The notes beneath the pieces were generated by a model. It did no database searches. It was not told where the DNA came from and was given only the letters and a program-made list of their open reading frames with translations. From Actinomycetospora corticicola (GTDB lineage: Bacteria > Actinomycetota > Actinomycetes > Mycobacteriales > Pseudonocardiaceae): 64,000 nt of DNA. The first letter of the stretch is position 1, and each line of letters opens with the position of its first letter. The translations under genes were made by a program, and so were the position numbers. Below are positions 24,858-33,593 of the stretch, piece by piece. The DNA lies in NCBI RefSeq assembly GCF_013409505.1, contig NZ_JACCBN010000001.1:4960001-5024000 (forward strand), given 5' to 3'.

Positions 24858-25900
24858 GTGAGCCACACCGCGGCCGACGACCTCGTCGAGGCCCTGATCG
24901 ACGCCGGGGTGCACCGCATCTACGGCCTCGTGGGCGACAGCCTGAACGCGTTGACCGAGTCGATCCGGCGCCGCGGCGGCGCCGACCGCGGGGGGATCGA
25001 CTGGGTGCACGTCCGGCACGAGGAGGCGGCCGCGTTCGCCGCCTCCGCCGAGGCCCAGCTGACCGGCCGGCTCGCGGTGTGCGCGGGGAGCTGCGGGCCG
25101 GGCAACACCCACCTGCTCCAGGGGGTGATGGACGCCCACCGCTCGGGGGCACCGGTCCTCGCGCTCGCCTCCCACATCACGTCCCGCGCACCCCGCTCGT
25201 CCAGGGGATCGTCGACGAGGTCGCGGCCGACGACGCGGTCTTCACCGTCGACACCGGGATGTGCTGCACCTGGGCGGCCCGCTACATCACCCCGAACGGG
25301 CGCCGCCGGATCCTCGGGTCGTTCGTGCACGGGTCGATGGCCGACGCCCTGCCGCTCGCGGTCGGGGCGCAGGTCTCGCATCCCGGACGGCAGGTGGTGT
25401 CGTTCTCGGGCGACGGCGGGCTCGCGATGCTGCTCGGGGAGCTGCTGACCGTGCGGACCCACGCGCTGCCGATCAAGGTCGTCGTGTTCGACAACTCGAG
25501 CCTGGGCATGGTCCGCCTGGAGATGCTCGTCGCGGGCGACCCGCCGTTCGGGACCGACCACGACCACGTCGACTTCGCCGCGATCGCCGCGGCGATGGGC
25601 GTCCACGCCCGCCGGGTCACCGAGCCCGGTGACCTGCGCGAGGCCGCCCGGGACGTGTTCGCCCACGACGGGCCGGCGCTGCTGCACGTCGTGACCACGG
25701 CGGACGCCCTCGAGGTGCCCACGCACGTGACGCCGGCCGAGGCCCGCGGCTTCGCCCTGGCCGTCGGGAGGACGGTGCTCTCCGGCGGGGTCGGCGGCCT
25801 CGTCGAGATGGCCCGGCAGAACCTGCGCAACATCCCGCACTGGACATACGTCGGCGCCCGTGGGGGAGTCCCCACGGGCGCCGGTGTGTCTACTGCTTGA
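24858..25900 (+). pseudogene. poxB: poxB-like pyruvate:quinone oxidoreductase with internal deletion
   Basis: A GTG-started N-terminal frame encodes residues 1-109 of a TPP-dependent pyruvate oxidase (HRIYGLVGDSLNALTESI, RHEEAAAFAASAEAQLTG, CAGSCGPGNTHLLQGVMDAH, VLALASHI). Homology then stops and resumes at about 25187 in another frame with the C-terminal TPP domain (GIVDEVAADDAVFTVDTGM, GSFVHGSMADALPLAVGAQ, SGDGGLAMLLGEL). Compared with E. coli PoxB, about 255 residues, including the whole central domain, are missing. The C-terminal frame also runs past the usual NLRNIP ending and through a terminator hairpin. It cannot make an active enzyme. Confidence 0.85.
25853..25882. terminator. Perfect 13-bp bidirectional terminator hairpin
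   Basis: Arms GGCGCCCGTGGGG (25853-25865) and CCCCACGGGCGCC (25870-25882) flank a GAGT loop. It lies at the convergent ends of the poxB remnant and the hydrolase at 25890. There is no T-tract, as is usual for actinobacterial I-shaped terminators. Confidence 0.75.
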
Positions 25901-26711
25901 TGAAGTCCAGGATGTCCTGGTCGAGCGCGGCCCGGTACTCGCCGTAGATGCCGTGCGGCGCCCCCGGGTAGACCTTGAGCGTCCCGTCCGCCACGAGCTC
26001 GATCGTCCTCCGCGCGGCGTCGTCGATCGGCACGATCTGGTCGTCGTCGCCGTGGGCGATCATCATCGGCACCCGCAGCGCCTTCAGGTCCTCGGTGAAG
26101 TCGGTCTCCGAGAAGGCCTTGATGCAGTCGTACGCGGCGGCGAGGTTGACGTTCATCCCCTGCCGCCAGAAGTCACGCTTGGCGCCCTCGGAGACGGCGC
26201 TGCCCTCCCGGTTGGCACCGAAGAAGGACTCGGCGAGGTCGATCCAGAACTGCGACGCGTCGGCCAGGACGCCCGCCCGGATGCCGTCGAAGACCTCGAT
26301 TGGCAGGCCCTCGGGGTTGGAGTCCTTCTTGACCATCACCGGCGGGACGGCCCCGGCCGTGATGACCTTCGAGACGCGGTCGCCGCCGTGCTGTGCGGCG
26401 TAGCGCACCATCTCGCCGCCCCCGGTGGAGTGGCCGATGAGGACGAGGTCGCGCAGGTCGAGCGCCTCGACGAGCTCGGCGACGTCGCGGGCGTAGGTGT
26501 CCATGTCGTTGCCGGTGTACGTCTTCGACGAGCGCCCGTGGCCGCGACGGTCGTGCGCGATCGTGCGGTAGCCGTGGTCGGCGAGCAGCTTCACCTCGAC
26601 CGACCAGGCGTCCGACGACAGGGGCCAGCCGTGGCTCAGCAGGACGGGCCGGCCCGAGCCCTGGTCGGTGTAGTAGATCTCGGTGCCGTCGGACGTCGTC
26701 AGGTAGGGCAT
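25890..26711 (-). CDS. Non-heme chloroperoxidase-type alpha/beta hydrolase
   Basis: A 273-residue cofactor-free haloperoxidase/esterase-family hydrolase. Motifs are LLSHGWPLSSDAW (oxyanion), DRRGHGRSSK, nucleophile GHSTGGGEMVRY, the acid in HGDDDQIVPI and histidine in PGAPHGIYGEY. The family hydrolyses esters and lactones; peroxidase activity is a side reaction with peracids. ATG 26711 is preceded by GAAGGAAG. Its stop overlaps the tail of the poxB remnant by 11 bp. Confidence 0.88.
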   Translation of the reverse strand: MPYLTTSDGTEIYYTDQGSGRPVLLSHGWPLSSDAWSVEVKLLADHGYRTIAHDRRGHGRSSKTYTGNDMDTYARDVAELVEALDLRDLVLIGHSTGGGEMVRYAAQHGGDRVSKVITAGAVPPVMVKKDSNPEGLPIEVFDGIRAGVLADASQFWIDLAESFFGANREGSAVSEGAKRDFWRQGMNVNLAAAYDCIKAFSETDFTEDLKALRVPMMIAHGDDDQIVPIDDAARRTIELVADGTLKVYPGAPHGIYGEYRAALDQDILDFIKQ

Positions 26712-26797
26712 GTCGGCTTCCTTCTCCCGGGGGTGGACCCCGACCCTCCCGTCGGGCGGGCGCCCGCCGCATCGGTCGCTCGACGCAAGTGCAGGGG

Positions 26798-27763
26798 TCA
26801 GGCGGCGAGGGCGTCCGCGAGGAAGGCGGCGCCCTCGCGGCGGGCGGCCCGGGCGGCGGGGACGTCCCGGAGCGGGCGCAGCGTCACGAAGTCGTGGATC
26901 ACCCCGAGGTAGCGGACGGCGAGCACGTCCACGCCGGCCTCGCGCAGGGCCCGCCCGTAGGCCTCGGCCTCGTCGCGGACCACGTCCACCTCGGCGGTCA
27001 CCAGCAGCGTCGGCGGGAGCCCCACGAGGTCCTCGCGGCGCGCGCGGGCCGGGGCGAACCCGGCGTCGCCCAGGTCCCGCGGCGAGCCCGGGTACTGCGC
27101 CCAGTACCAGCGGGCGGCGGTCCGGGAGAGGACGGGCACGTCGGCGAACTCGTGGTGGGACGCCGAGTCGCAGTCGGGGTCCGCCCACGGGTAGTAGAGC
27201 AGCTGGGCGGCCAGGCGGGGTCCGCCGCGGCGCTGGACGAGCATCGCGAGCACGGTGGCGGTCGTGGCCCCGGTGCAGTCCCCGGACACCGCCACCCGGG
27301 CCGGGTCGAGCCCGAGGTCGGCCGCGTGCTCGACCACCCACAGCAGCGTCGCGTACGCCTCCTCGACCGCCACCGGGTAGCGCGCCTCGGGGACCAGCGT
27401 GAACTCGGGGACCACGATGGTCGCCCGGGCGCCCACCGCGAGCGCGCGAATGAGGTGGCCGTGGGTGTCGGCGTCACCGGTCACCCAGCGCCCGCCGTGC
27501 AGGTGGAGCACCGTCGGCAGCGGCCCCGGCAGCCCGGCGGGGCGGACGACCCGGAACGCGACGAGCCCGTCGGGGCCCACCGGCGCGGTGTGCAGCTCGA
27601 CCTCGACCCCGGGTCCCTCGAGCCGGTCGTCCTGCAGCTCGCGCAGCGCCTGCCGGCCGTCCTGGGTCCCGAGCGAGTGCAGCGGTGGCGGGCCGGCGAG
27701 GCCGCGCAGCAGCCGCGCGCACGCCGGGTCGAGCACCACACCCCGGTCGTCCCCTGCCGTCAC
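26798..27763 (-). CDS. HSL-family alpha/beta hydrolase with Cys at the nucleophile
   Basis: A 321-residue hormone-sensitive-lipase-like hydrolase. The oxyanion motif LHLHGGRWVTGDADTH, the acidic residue in EVDVVRDEAEAYG and the histidine in LGVIHDF are present. The nucleophile elbow, normally GDSAGG, reads SGDCTGATTA, so Cys163 stands in place of serine (codon TGC). The enzyme may therefore use a thiol nucleophile, may be weakly active or may have lost hydrolase function. GTG 27763 has GGAGG 4 nt upstream. It is the third alpha/beta hydrolase between the two LAL regulators. Confidence 0.82.
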   Translation of the reverse strand: MTAGDDRGVVLDPACARLLRGLAGPPPLHSLGTQDGRQALRELQDDRLEGPGVEVELHTAPVGPDGLVAFRVVRPAGLPGPLPTVLHLHGGRWVTGDADTHGHLIRALAVGARATIVVPEFTLVPEARYPVAVEEAYATLLWVVEHAADLGLDPARVAVSGDCTGATTATVLAMLVQRRGGPRLAAQLLYYPWADPDCDSASHHEFADVPVLSRTAARWYWAQYPGSPRDLGDAGFAPARARREDLVGLPPTLLVTAEVDVVRDEAEAYGRALREAGVDVLAVRYLGVIHDFVTLRPLRDVPAARAARREGAAFLADALAA

Positions 27764-27960
27764 GCCGCCTCCGGTCCCGTTCCCGCTCCGAGCACGCTAG
27801 CGGTCGTTCACCCACGCAACCATCTCCCCGGTGCGGAAGCGGTCGACCGACCGATGGCCGGGGTGCGATGACGTACGGCGGGCCCCGACCCGGCCTCCCG
27901 ACGACGGATGGCGGCGGCCGACGTCGCGACTACTGTGGCGCGGCGACGAGAGGAGCACCG

Positions 27961-30744
27961 ATGAGCGGCCCTCCTCCTCCCGTGCCGCCGGTGATGCTCC
28001 TCGGTCGGGACGCCGAGCTGGCGGTGCTCGACGCCCTCGTCGACACGGTCGTCGCGACCACCACCCGACCTGCGGTCGCCGGTCGCCCCGCCGTCGTCGT
28101 GGTGGGTGAGGCCGGGATCGGCAAGACCGCCCTGCTCACGCACGCGGCCGGACGCGCAGCGGAACGCGGGGTCCGCGTCCTCGCCGCCGACGGCTGCCGG
28201 GCGGAGGCCGACCTCCCGTTCGCCGCGCTCGGCCAGCTGCTGTCCCCGGTCCTCGACCTCGTCGACGAGCTGCCGACCCACCCGCGGGCGGCCGTCACGG
28301 CCGCGCTGCTGGAGGGCGCCGCGGAGGTCCCGACCGGGGCGCTGCACCTCGGAGCGCTGATGCTGCTGCGCCGGGCGGCCCGCCGGGACCCGGTGCTGCT
28401 CGTCGTGGACGACGCCGACCGGCTGGACCAGGAGTCGCTGCGGGCCATCGTGTTCGTGACGCGTCGGCTGAGCGGGGTCGACCGCATCGGGCTCGTGCTG
28501 GCCGGACGCGGCGACGTCCGTCCCCTCCCCGGGGACGCCTCCCTCCCGACACTGTCCCTCGGACCGCTCGCGGAAGCCGACGCCGCGGCGGTGGTCGACC
28601 GTCGCGCCGCCGGGCTGGCCGACGGCGTCCGGCGCGAGGTCCTGACGGCGGGTCGGGGCAATCCGCTCGCGCTGGAGGAGTTCGCGGACGCAGGCAGCGC
28701 GCGGCCCGCGGAGATGTCGCGGCGCGTCGACGCCGTGTTCGGCGCCGCGATCCGCGAGCTGTCCGGGACCACGCGGCGGCTGCTCACGCACGCGGCCGTG
28801 GCCGAGGGGGAACCCGTCGCCACCGTGCACGTCGCCGCCGGGACCGACCCGGACGACCTGGGGCCGTGGGGACCCGCCGAGCGGGCGGGGCTCGTCCTCC
28901 TCGAGGACGGCGTCGTCTCCTTCCGGCACCCCCTGGCCCGCGCGGCCGCCGCAGCGACGGCCCCGGCCGCCGAGCGCCGCGCCGCCCGCCTCGCCCTCGC
29001 CGACGCGGGCCTCGACCCCGACCTCGCCGCCTGGCAGCGGGCCCGCGCCTCCCTCGCGCCGGACGAGACCGTCGCGCTGGCGCTCACCGCGTCCGCCGTC
29101 CGCGCGGAGTCCCGTGGCGACCCCCGGGCGGCGGCCCGCGCCTGGCGCCGGGCCGCGGACTGCTCGCCGGAGCCGCGCGACCGGCTCGACCGCCGGCACC
29201 GGGCCCTCCAGGCGTCGTACGCGGCGGGCGACGCCGACGCGGTGGCCGAGGAGCACGCGACCGTCCGCGAGGAGACCGACGACCCGACGGTGCGGGTGTA
29301 CACGACGCTGCTCGCCGCGGCGGCGCTCATGCTGCACGCCCGCCAGCGCGAGGCCGTCCGACGGCTGCAGGAGGTGGTCCCGGCCATCGGTCGGACCACC
29401 CCCGCGGGGACCGCCCTGCTCGGCGCGTTCGTGCGCCTGGCCGCCGACTTCTCCGGGGTCCCCGAGCACCGTGCGCTCGCCGACGCCGTCCTGGCCCGCC
29501 CGGAGGTGACCGACGCGGCCCGCCGGGTGCTCGCCGAGGCCGACTCGCCCGCCGACCTGATGTGGCTGCGGGCCACCGTGTACGACCGCGGGGAGGCCGC
29601 CGAGCAGCTCGACCGCCTGCTCGCCGAGGGACGGGCCGGGGCCGGGGCGACCGCGGACGACCTGCAGAACCTGGGGTTCCTCGCGGACCGGGCCGACGAC
29701 GTGCGGCGCGCGGTCGACCTGTTTGCCCGGGCGCACGACCGGATGCACCACGAGGGCCCGGCCGCGTTCGGGGTGCCGATCCTGGCCGCGCTGCTCGTCG
29801 AGCACGGCCGCTGGAGCGAGGCAGACGCGGTGATCGCCCGCTGGACCCCGGTGGCCGACGAGCGCGGCATGGACCGGGTGGCCGTCGAGCTGGCCGCGCC
29901 CCGTGCGGTGCTGGCGGCGCTGCGCGGCGATCCCGACACCGCCCACGCCGTCGTGGCCGCGGCCCGCCGGCGCGTCGACCTCGCCGACAACCTGTTCCTG
30001 CAGCTGCGGCTGCACTCCGCGGCGGCCCACGCCGCGCTGGTGGCGGGCGACCGGAACCGGGCCCACCGGCACCTCCGCGCCCTGTTCGCTCCGGACGGCA
30101 CGCCGCTGCACCCGGGCCTGTCCCCCCGCGCCGTCGCCCTGCTCGCCGCCGCAGCTGGTGGCATCGGGCCCGAGGAGCGGCGGGACGTCGCCCGCGTCGT
30201 CGACCGGGTGCGGGCCACGCTCGGTTCGCGCCCCTCGGCCCACCTGCGCCTGCTCCTGCACCACGCGGACGCCCTCGTCGGCGACGAGGCGCACAGCGAG
30301 CACCACTTCCGGCTCGCGCTCGCGGACCCCACGGGCCAGGACTGGCCGGTCGAGCGGGCGAGCGTCCGGCTGCACTACGGCGAGTGGCTGCGTCGGCGGC
30401 GACGGCCCTCGGAGGCCCGCGAGATGCTGGAGGCCGCGCTCGAGGCGTTCGACACGCTCGGGGCGGCCGGCCCGGCCGAGCGGGTGCGGAGCGAGCTGCG
30501 GGCGGCCGGCGCCGCGGACCAGCGCGACGCCGCGGCGGGCGAGGACCCGCTCACCGAGCTGACCCCGCAGCAGCGCGAGATCGTGCGGCTCGCAGCCTCC
30601 GGGCTGCGCAACCGGGAGATCGCCGAGCGGCTGTTCCTCTCGCCACGCACCGTCGGGTCCCACCTGCACCACGCCTACCCGAAGCTCGGGATCAGCGGAC
30701 GCCACCAGCTCGGGAGTGTGCTGCGCGACCCGTCGTCGGGATGA
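27961..30744 (+). CDS. Large ATP-binding LuxR-family (LAL) regulator 2
   Basis: A 927-residue protein with the same architecture as the regulator at 21364. Walker A is GEAGIGKT (49-56) and Walker B LLVVDDADRLD. A long helical repeat region follows, and the C-terminal LuxR domain has LTPQQREIVRLAASGLRNRE then LSPRTVGSHLHHAYPKLGI. Sequence identity to LAL 1 outside the motifs looks low, so the two are old paralogues and not a recent duplication. ATG 27961 is preceded by GAGAGGAGC. The last codons RDPSSG contain a copy of the dispersed CCCGACGRCGGG motif. Target genes are unknown; the divergent Cys-hydrolase is a candidate. Confidence 0.9.
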   Translation: MSGPPPPVPPVMLLGRDAELAVLDALVDTVVATTTRPAVAGRPAVVVVGEAGIGKTALLTHAAGRAAERGVRVLAADGCRAEADLPFAALGQLLSPVLDLVDELPTHPRAAVTAALLEGAAEVPTGALHLGALMLLRRAARRDPVLLVVDDADRLDQESLRAIVFVTRRLSGVDRIGLVLAGRGDVRPLPGDASLPTLSLGPLAEADAAAVVDRRAAGLADGVRREVLTAGRGNPLALEEFADAGSARPAEMSRRVDAVFGAAIRELSGTTRRLLTHAAVAEGEPVATVHVAAGTDPDDLGPWGPAERAGLVLLEDGVVSFRHPLARAAAAATAPAAERRAARLALADAGLDPDLAAWQRARASLAPDETVALALTASAVRAESRGDPRAAARAWRRAADCSPEPRDRLDRRHRALQASYAAGDADAVAEEHATVREETDDPTVRVYTTLLAAAALMLHARQREAVRRLQEVVPAIGRTTPAGTALLGAFVRLAADFSGVPEHRALADAVLARPEVTDAARRVLAEADSPADLMWLRATVYDRGEAAEQLDRLLAEGRAGAGATADDLQNLGFLADRADDVRRAVDLFARAHDRMHHEGPAAFGVPILAALLVEHGRWSEADAVIARWTPVADERGMDRVAVELAAPRAVLAALRGDPDTAHAVVAAARRRVDLADNLFLQLRLHSAAAHAALVAGDRNRAHRHLRALFAPDGTPLHPGLSPRAVALLAAAAGGIGPEERRDVARVVDRVRATLGSRPSAHLRLLLHHADALVGDEAHSEHHFRLALADPTGQDWPVERASVRLHYGEWLRRRRRPSEAREMLEAALEAFDTLGAAGPAERVRSELRAAGAADQRDAAAGEDPLTELTPQQREIVRLAASGLRNREIAERLFLSPRTVGSHLHHAYPKLGISGRHQLGSVLRDPSSG

Positions 30745-30794
30745 TCCTCCCGTCCTGCGTCGTTCGACCGACGCGGACACCGGTCCGTCCTCCC

Positions 30795-30800
30795 TAGGGT
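30795..30800 (+). promoter_or_regulatory. -10 element TAGGGT upstream of the molybdo-oxidoreductase
   Basis: TAGGGT lies 25 nt ahead of ATG 30826, and a GAGGAG ribosome site lies between. It is a standard leadered arrangement driving the three-gene redox run 30826-33527. Confidence 0.4.
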
Positions 30801-30825
30801 GGGCGGAGGTCGAGAGGAGCCGGCG

Positions 30826-31437
30826 ATGGCGATCACGCGGGGATTCACGGGACGACGCAAGCAGGCAGAGCGCGACCCGCGGCTGCCCCCGGGCCAGTAC
30901 GACGTCGGGAAGTCGTGGCCCGTGCTCACCGCGGAGCCGACCGGTCGGGTCGACGCCGAGCGGTGGACGTTGACGATCGACGGACTCGTCGCGAACCCGA
31001 CGTCGTGGTCGCTCAAGGACCTCAAGGCCCTCGGCACCGACACCTACCGCGGCGACATCCACTGCGTGACGACCTGGTCGAAGCTCGACACCTCGTTCAC
31101 CGGCATCAGCCTCGACACGCTGCTGGACATCGCGCAGCCGCTGCCCGAGGCGCGGTTCGTGGTCGAGGAGTCGACGACGCGCTACCGCACCAACCTGCCC
31201 CTCGACGACGTCACGGGCGGCAAGGCGTGGATCGTCTGGGAGCACGAGGGCAAGCCGCTCACGCGGGAGCACGGCGGGCCGGTCCGGATGCTCGTGCCGC
31301 ACCTGTACTTCTGGAAGTCCGCCAAGTGGATCTCCAAGGTCACCCTCCTCGACCACGACGAGCCCGGCTTCTGGGAGATCAACGGGTACCACCACCGCGG
31401 GGACCCGTGGCAGGAGCAGCGCTTCGATGGCGACTGA
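30826..31437 (+). CDS. Sulfite-oxidase-fold molybdopterin oxidoreductase
   Basis: A 203-residue, cytosolic molybdopterin protein of the sulfite oxidase/YedY fold with no dimerisation domain. The Mo-coordinating cysteine is C80 in GDIHCVTTWSKLD. Pterin-contacting features include GPVRMLVPHLYFWKSAKW and the WEINGYHHRGDPW ending typical of this actinobacterial subfamily. There is no Tat signal. The next gene, a flavin reductase, overlaps it by 11 bp, so the two likely form a soluble electron-transfer pair reminiscent of MsrPQ but in the cytosol. The substrate is unknown; S- or N-oxides are plausible. Confidence 0.87.
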   Translation: MAITRGFTGRRKQAERDPRLPPGQYDVGKSWPVLTAEPTGRVDAERWTLTIDGLVANPTSWSLKDLKALGTDTYRGDIHCVTTWSKLDTSFTGISLDTLLDIAQPLPEARFVVEESTTRYRTNLPLDDVTGGKAWIVWEHEGKPLTREHGGPVRMLVPHLYFWKSAKWISKVTLLDHDEPGFWEINGYHHRGDPWQEQRFDGD

Positions 31438-32137
31438 TCCGCAGCGGGCCGCCACCTGGCGCGACGCGAAGGTCGTCTCCGTCGACCACCACGGCGAGCT
31501 CGGCGTGATCCTGCGCCTCCACGTGCCGGACCGGGTCGTCCACCGTCCCGGCCAGCACTACGTCCTGCGCCTGCGCGCCGAGGACGGCTACACGGCGAGC
31601 CGGTCCTACTCCGCGGTCTCGGGCCCGGCGGAGGACCTCGTCGAGCTGTACGTGGAGAAGGTGCCCGACGGCGAGGTGTCCGGGTTCCTCGCCGAGGTGG
31701 TCGAGCCGGGCGACGTCCTGGAGTGCCGCGGACCGATCGGACGCTGGTTCGCCTGGGACGGCGCGACCCCGGCGCTCGGGATCGGCGGCGGGAGCGGGGT
31801 CGCCCCGCTGGTGTCGATGCTGCGCCACGCCCGCGCCGTCGGTCGCCCGGAGCTGCTGCACCTCGCCGTGTCGGCGTGGACGGCCGAGCACCTGCCCTAC
31901 CGCGAGGAGCTGGAGGCGGCCGGCGCGCTCGTCGCGTACTCGCGGCAGAAGGGCGGCTCGCGGCTCGACGCCGCCGTCATCGCCGCGATCGCCGACCCGG
32001 GGGCCACCGCGTTCGTGTGCGGCTCGGCACGATTCACCCTCGCGATGGAGTCACACCTCCTGTCCGCCGGGCAGCCGGAGGCGAGCATCCGGATCGAACG
32101 GTTCGGACCGACGGGAGAGAATGCGGAGCATGGCTGA
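31427..32137 (+). CDS. FAD/NAD(P) ferredoxin-reductase-type protein
   Basis: A 236-residue ferredoxin-NADP-reductase-like flavoprotein. It has the FAD motif RSYSAVSGP (RxYS), a GPIGRWFAW region, the NAD pocket GIGGGSGVAPLVSML and a C-terminal CGSARF motif. It lacks an iron-sulfur domain. The gene begins inside the end of the molybdo-oxidoreductase gene, so the product probably passes NAD(P)H electrons directly to that protein. Its end overlaps the next gene. Confidence 0.87.
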   Translation: MATDPQRAATWRDAKVVSVDHHGELGVILRLHVPDRVVHRPGQHYVLRLRAEDGYTASRSYSAVSGPAEDLVELYVEKVPDGEVSGFLAEVVEPGDVLECRGPIGRWFAWDGATPALGIGGGSGVAPLVSMLRHARAVGRPELLHLAVSAWTAEHLPYREELEAAGALVAYSRQKGGSRLDAAVIAAIADPGATAFVCGSARFTLAMESHLLSAGQPEASIRIERFGPTGENAEHG

Positions 32138-33527
32138 TCTGGACGTCGACGTCGTGGTGATCGGGGCGGGACCGGTGGGCGAGAACGTCGCCGACCGCGC
32201 CCACCAGCAGGGGCTGAGCGCCGCGGTCGTGGAGGCGGGGCTCGTCGGCGGCGAGTGCTCCTACTACGCCTGCATCCCCTCCAAGGCGCTGCTGCGCCCC
32301 GTCGACCTGAAGGCGGCGGTCGACCGCATGCCCGGCGTCGACGCCGGTCCGGTCGACGCCGCCAAGGTGTTCGAGCGGCGCGACCAGTTCGCGAACCCGG
32401 ACGACTCCGGGCAGGCCGACTGGCTCGACGGCGCCGGCATCACGCTGCTGCGCGGTCGCGGGCGGATCACGGGTGAGCGGGCGGTGGCGGTGGAGCACGC
32501 CGACGGCACGACGACGGACGTGGCCGCCCGCTACGTCGTGGTCGCCACCGGGTCCGTGCCGACCTACCCGCCGGTGGACGGCATCGCCGACGTCGACGCC
32601 TGGACGAACCGCGAGGTCACCCAGGCCTCGCACGTGCCGGACTCGCTGCTGGTCCTCGGCGGCGGGGTCGTCGGCGTGGAGATGGCGACGGCCTACCAGC
32701 GCCTCGGCAGCCGCGTGACCGTCGTGCAGCACGGCGAGCGGCTCGTCCCCGGGGTCGAGCCCGAGGCGGCCCGGCGGCTGCAGGCCTCGCTCGAGGCCGA
32801 CGGGGTCGACGTCCGGCTGGGCACGTCGATGACGGCGGTGAAGCGGGACGGGGCGGAAGTCGTGGCCTCGCTCGACGACGGGACCGAACTGCGGGGCGCG
32901 GAGCTGCTCGTGGCCGCGGGCCGGCGCCCGGGGACGGCCGACCTCGGGCTGGACACCGTCGGCCTGGAGCCGGGGAAGCCGCTCGACGCCGACGAGACGA
33001 CGACGGTGCAGGGCGACTGGCTCTACGCCGTGGGGGACGCCTCGACCGGTGCGAAGCTGACGCACATGGGCAAGTACCAGGCCCGCATCTGCGGGGACGT
33101 GCTCGTCGCCCGGTCGAAGGGCGCGTCGGTCGGCGGCCGCTACGCGAAGACCGCGACCACGACCGAGCAGACCGCGGTGCCGCAGGTGATCTTCACCGAC
33201 CCGCAGATCGCGGCCGTCGGGCACACCGAGGCGTCCGCGCAGCAGGCCGGGTTGCACGTCCGCGCGGTGAGCTACGAGATCGGGAACACCGCCGGCGGGT
33301 CGCTGCACGCCGACGGCTACGACGGCTTCGCGACGATCGTGGTCGACACCGACCGCGAGGTGATCGTCGGCGCGACCTTCGTCGGCCAGGACGTCGCCGA
33401 CATGGTGCACGGGGCGACCATCGCGATCGTCGGCGAGGTGCCGCTGGCGCGCCTCTGGCACGCCGTCCCGTCGTTCCCGACGATGTCCGAGGTGTGGCTG
33501 CGCCTGCTGGAGACGTACGGGATGTGA
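32121..33527 (+). CDS. Pyridine nucleotide-disulfide oxidoreductase
   Basis: A roughly 468-residue flavoprotein of the lipoamide dehydrogenase/mercuric reductase family. FAD binding is VVVIGAGPVGENVA, the redox disulfide sits in GGECSYYACIPSKALL (C-x4-C), NAD binding is LLVLGGGVVGVEMA, and the second FAD motif ends in YAVGDAS. The C-terminal dimer domain lacks the usual HxxxxE active base (it has LWHAVPSFPTMSEVW, with H and P conserved). ATG 32121 and 32130 are both possible; neither has ideal spacing. It overlaps the reductase upstream, making a three-gene redox operon. Confidence 0.87.
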   Translation: MRSMADLDVDVVVIGAGPVGENVADRAHQQGLSAAVVEAGLVGGECSYYACIPSKALLRPVDLKAAVDRMPGVDAGPVDAAKVFERRDQFANPDDSGQADWLDGAGITLLRGRGRITGERAVAVEHADGTTTDVAARYVVVATGSVPTYPPVDGIADVDAWTNREVTQASHVPDSLLVLGGGVVGVEMATAYQRLGSRVTVVQHGERLVPGVEPEAARRLQASLEADGVDVRLGTSMTAVKRDGAEVVASLDDGTELRGAELLVAAGRRPGTADLGLDTVGLEPGKPLDADETTTVQGDWLYAVGDASTGAKLTHMGKYQARICGDVLVARSKGASVGGRYAKTATTTEQTAVPQVIFTDPQIAAVGHTEASAQQAGLHVRAVSYEIGNTAGGSLHADGYDGFATIVVDTDREVIVGATFVGQDVADMVHGATIAIVGEVPLARLWHAVPSFPTMSEVWLRLLETYGM

Positions 33528-33538
33528 CCTTCGGTCCT

Positions 33539-33578
33539 GTGAGCACTAAAGGGGCCTATAGCCCCCTTTAGTGCTCAC
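33539..33578. terminator. Palindromic GTGAGCACT element between convergent genes, copy 3
   Basis: Two 20-nt arms (33539-33558, 33559-33578) with one mismatch meet at CTATAG. Outer arms GTGAGCACTAA match copies at 1571 and 15288, and the centre GGCCTATAGCC resembles that of copy 1. It lies between the disulfide oxidoreductase and the convergent NAD(P)-binding protein. Confidence 0.75.
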
Positions 33579-33593
33579 CTGGCCGCAGGCCAC

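Noticed and set aside
27808..31455. A 1215-codon open frame on the minus strand
   Set aside because: It lies opposite the second LAL regulator and the molybdo-oxidoreductase, which have full motif sets. Stop-free antisense frames are normal at this GC content.
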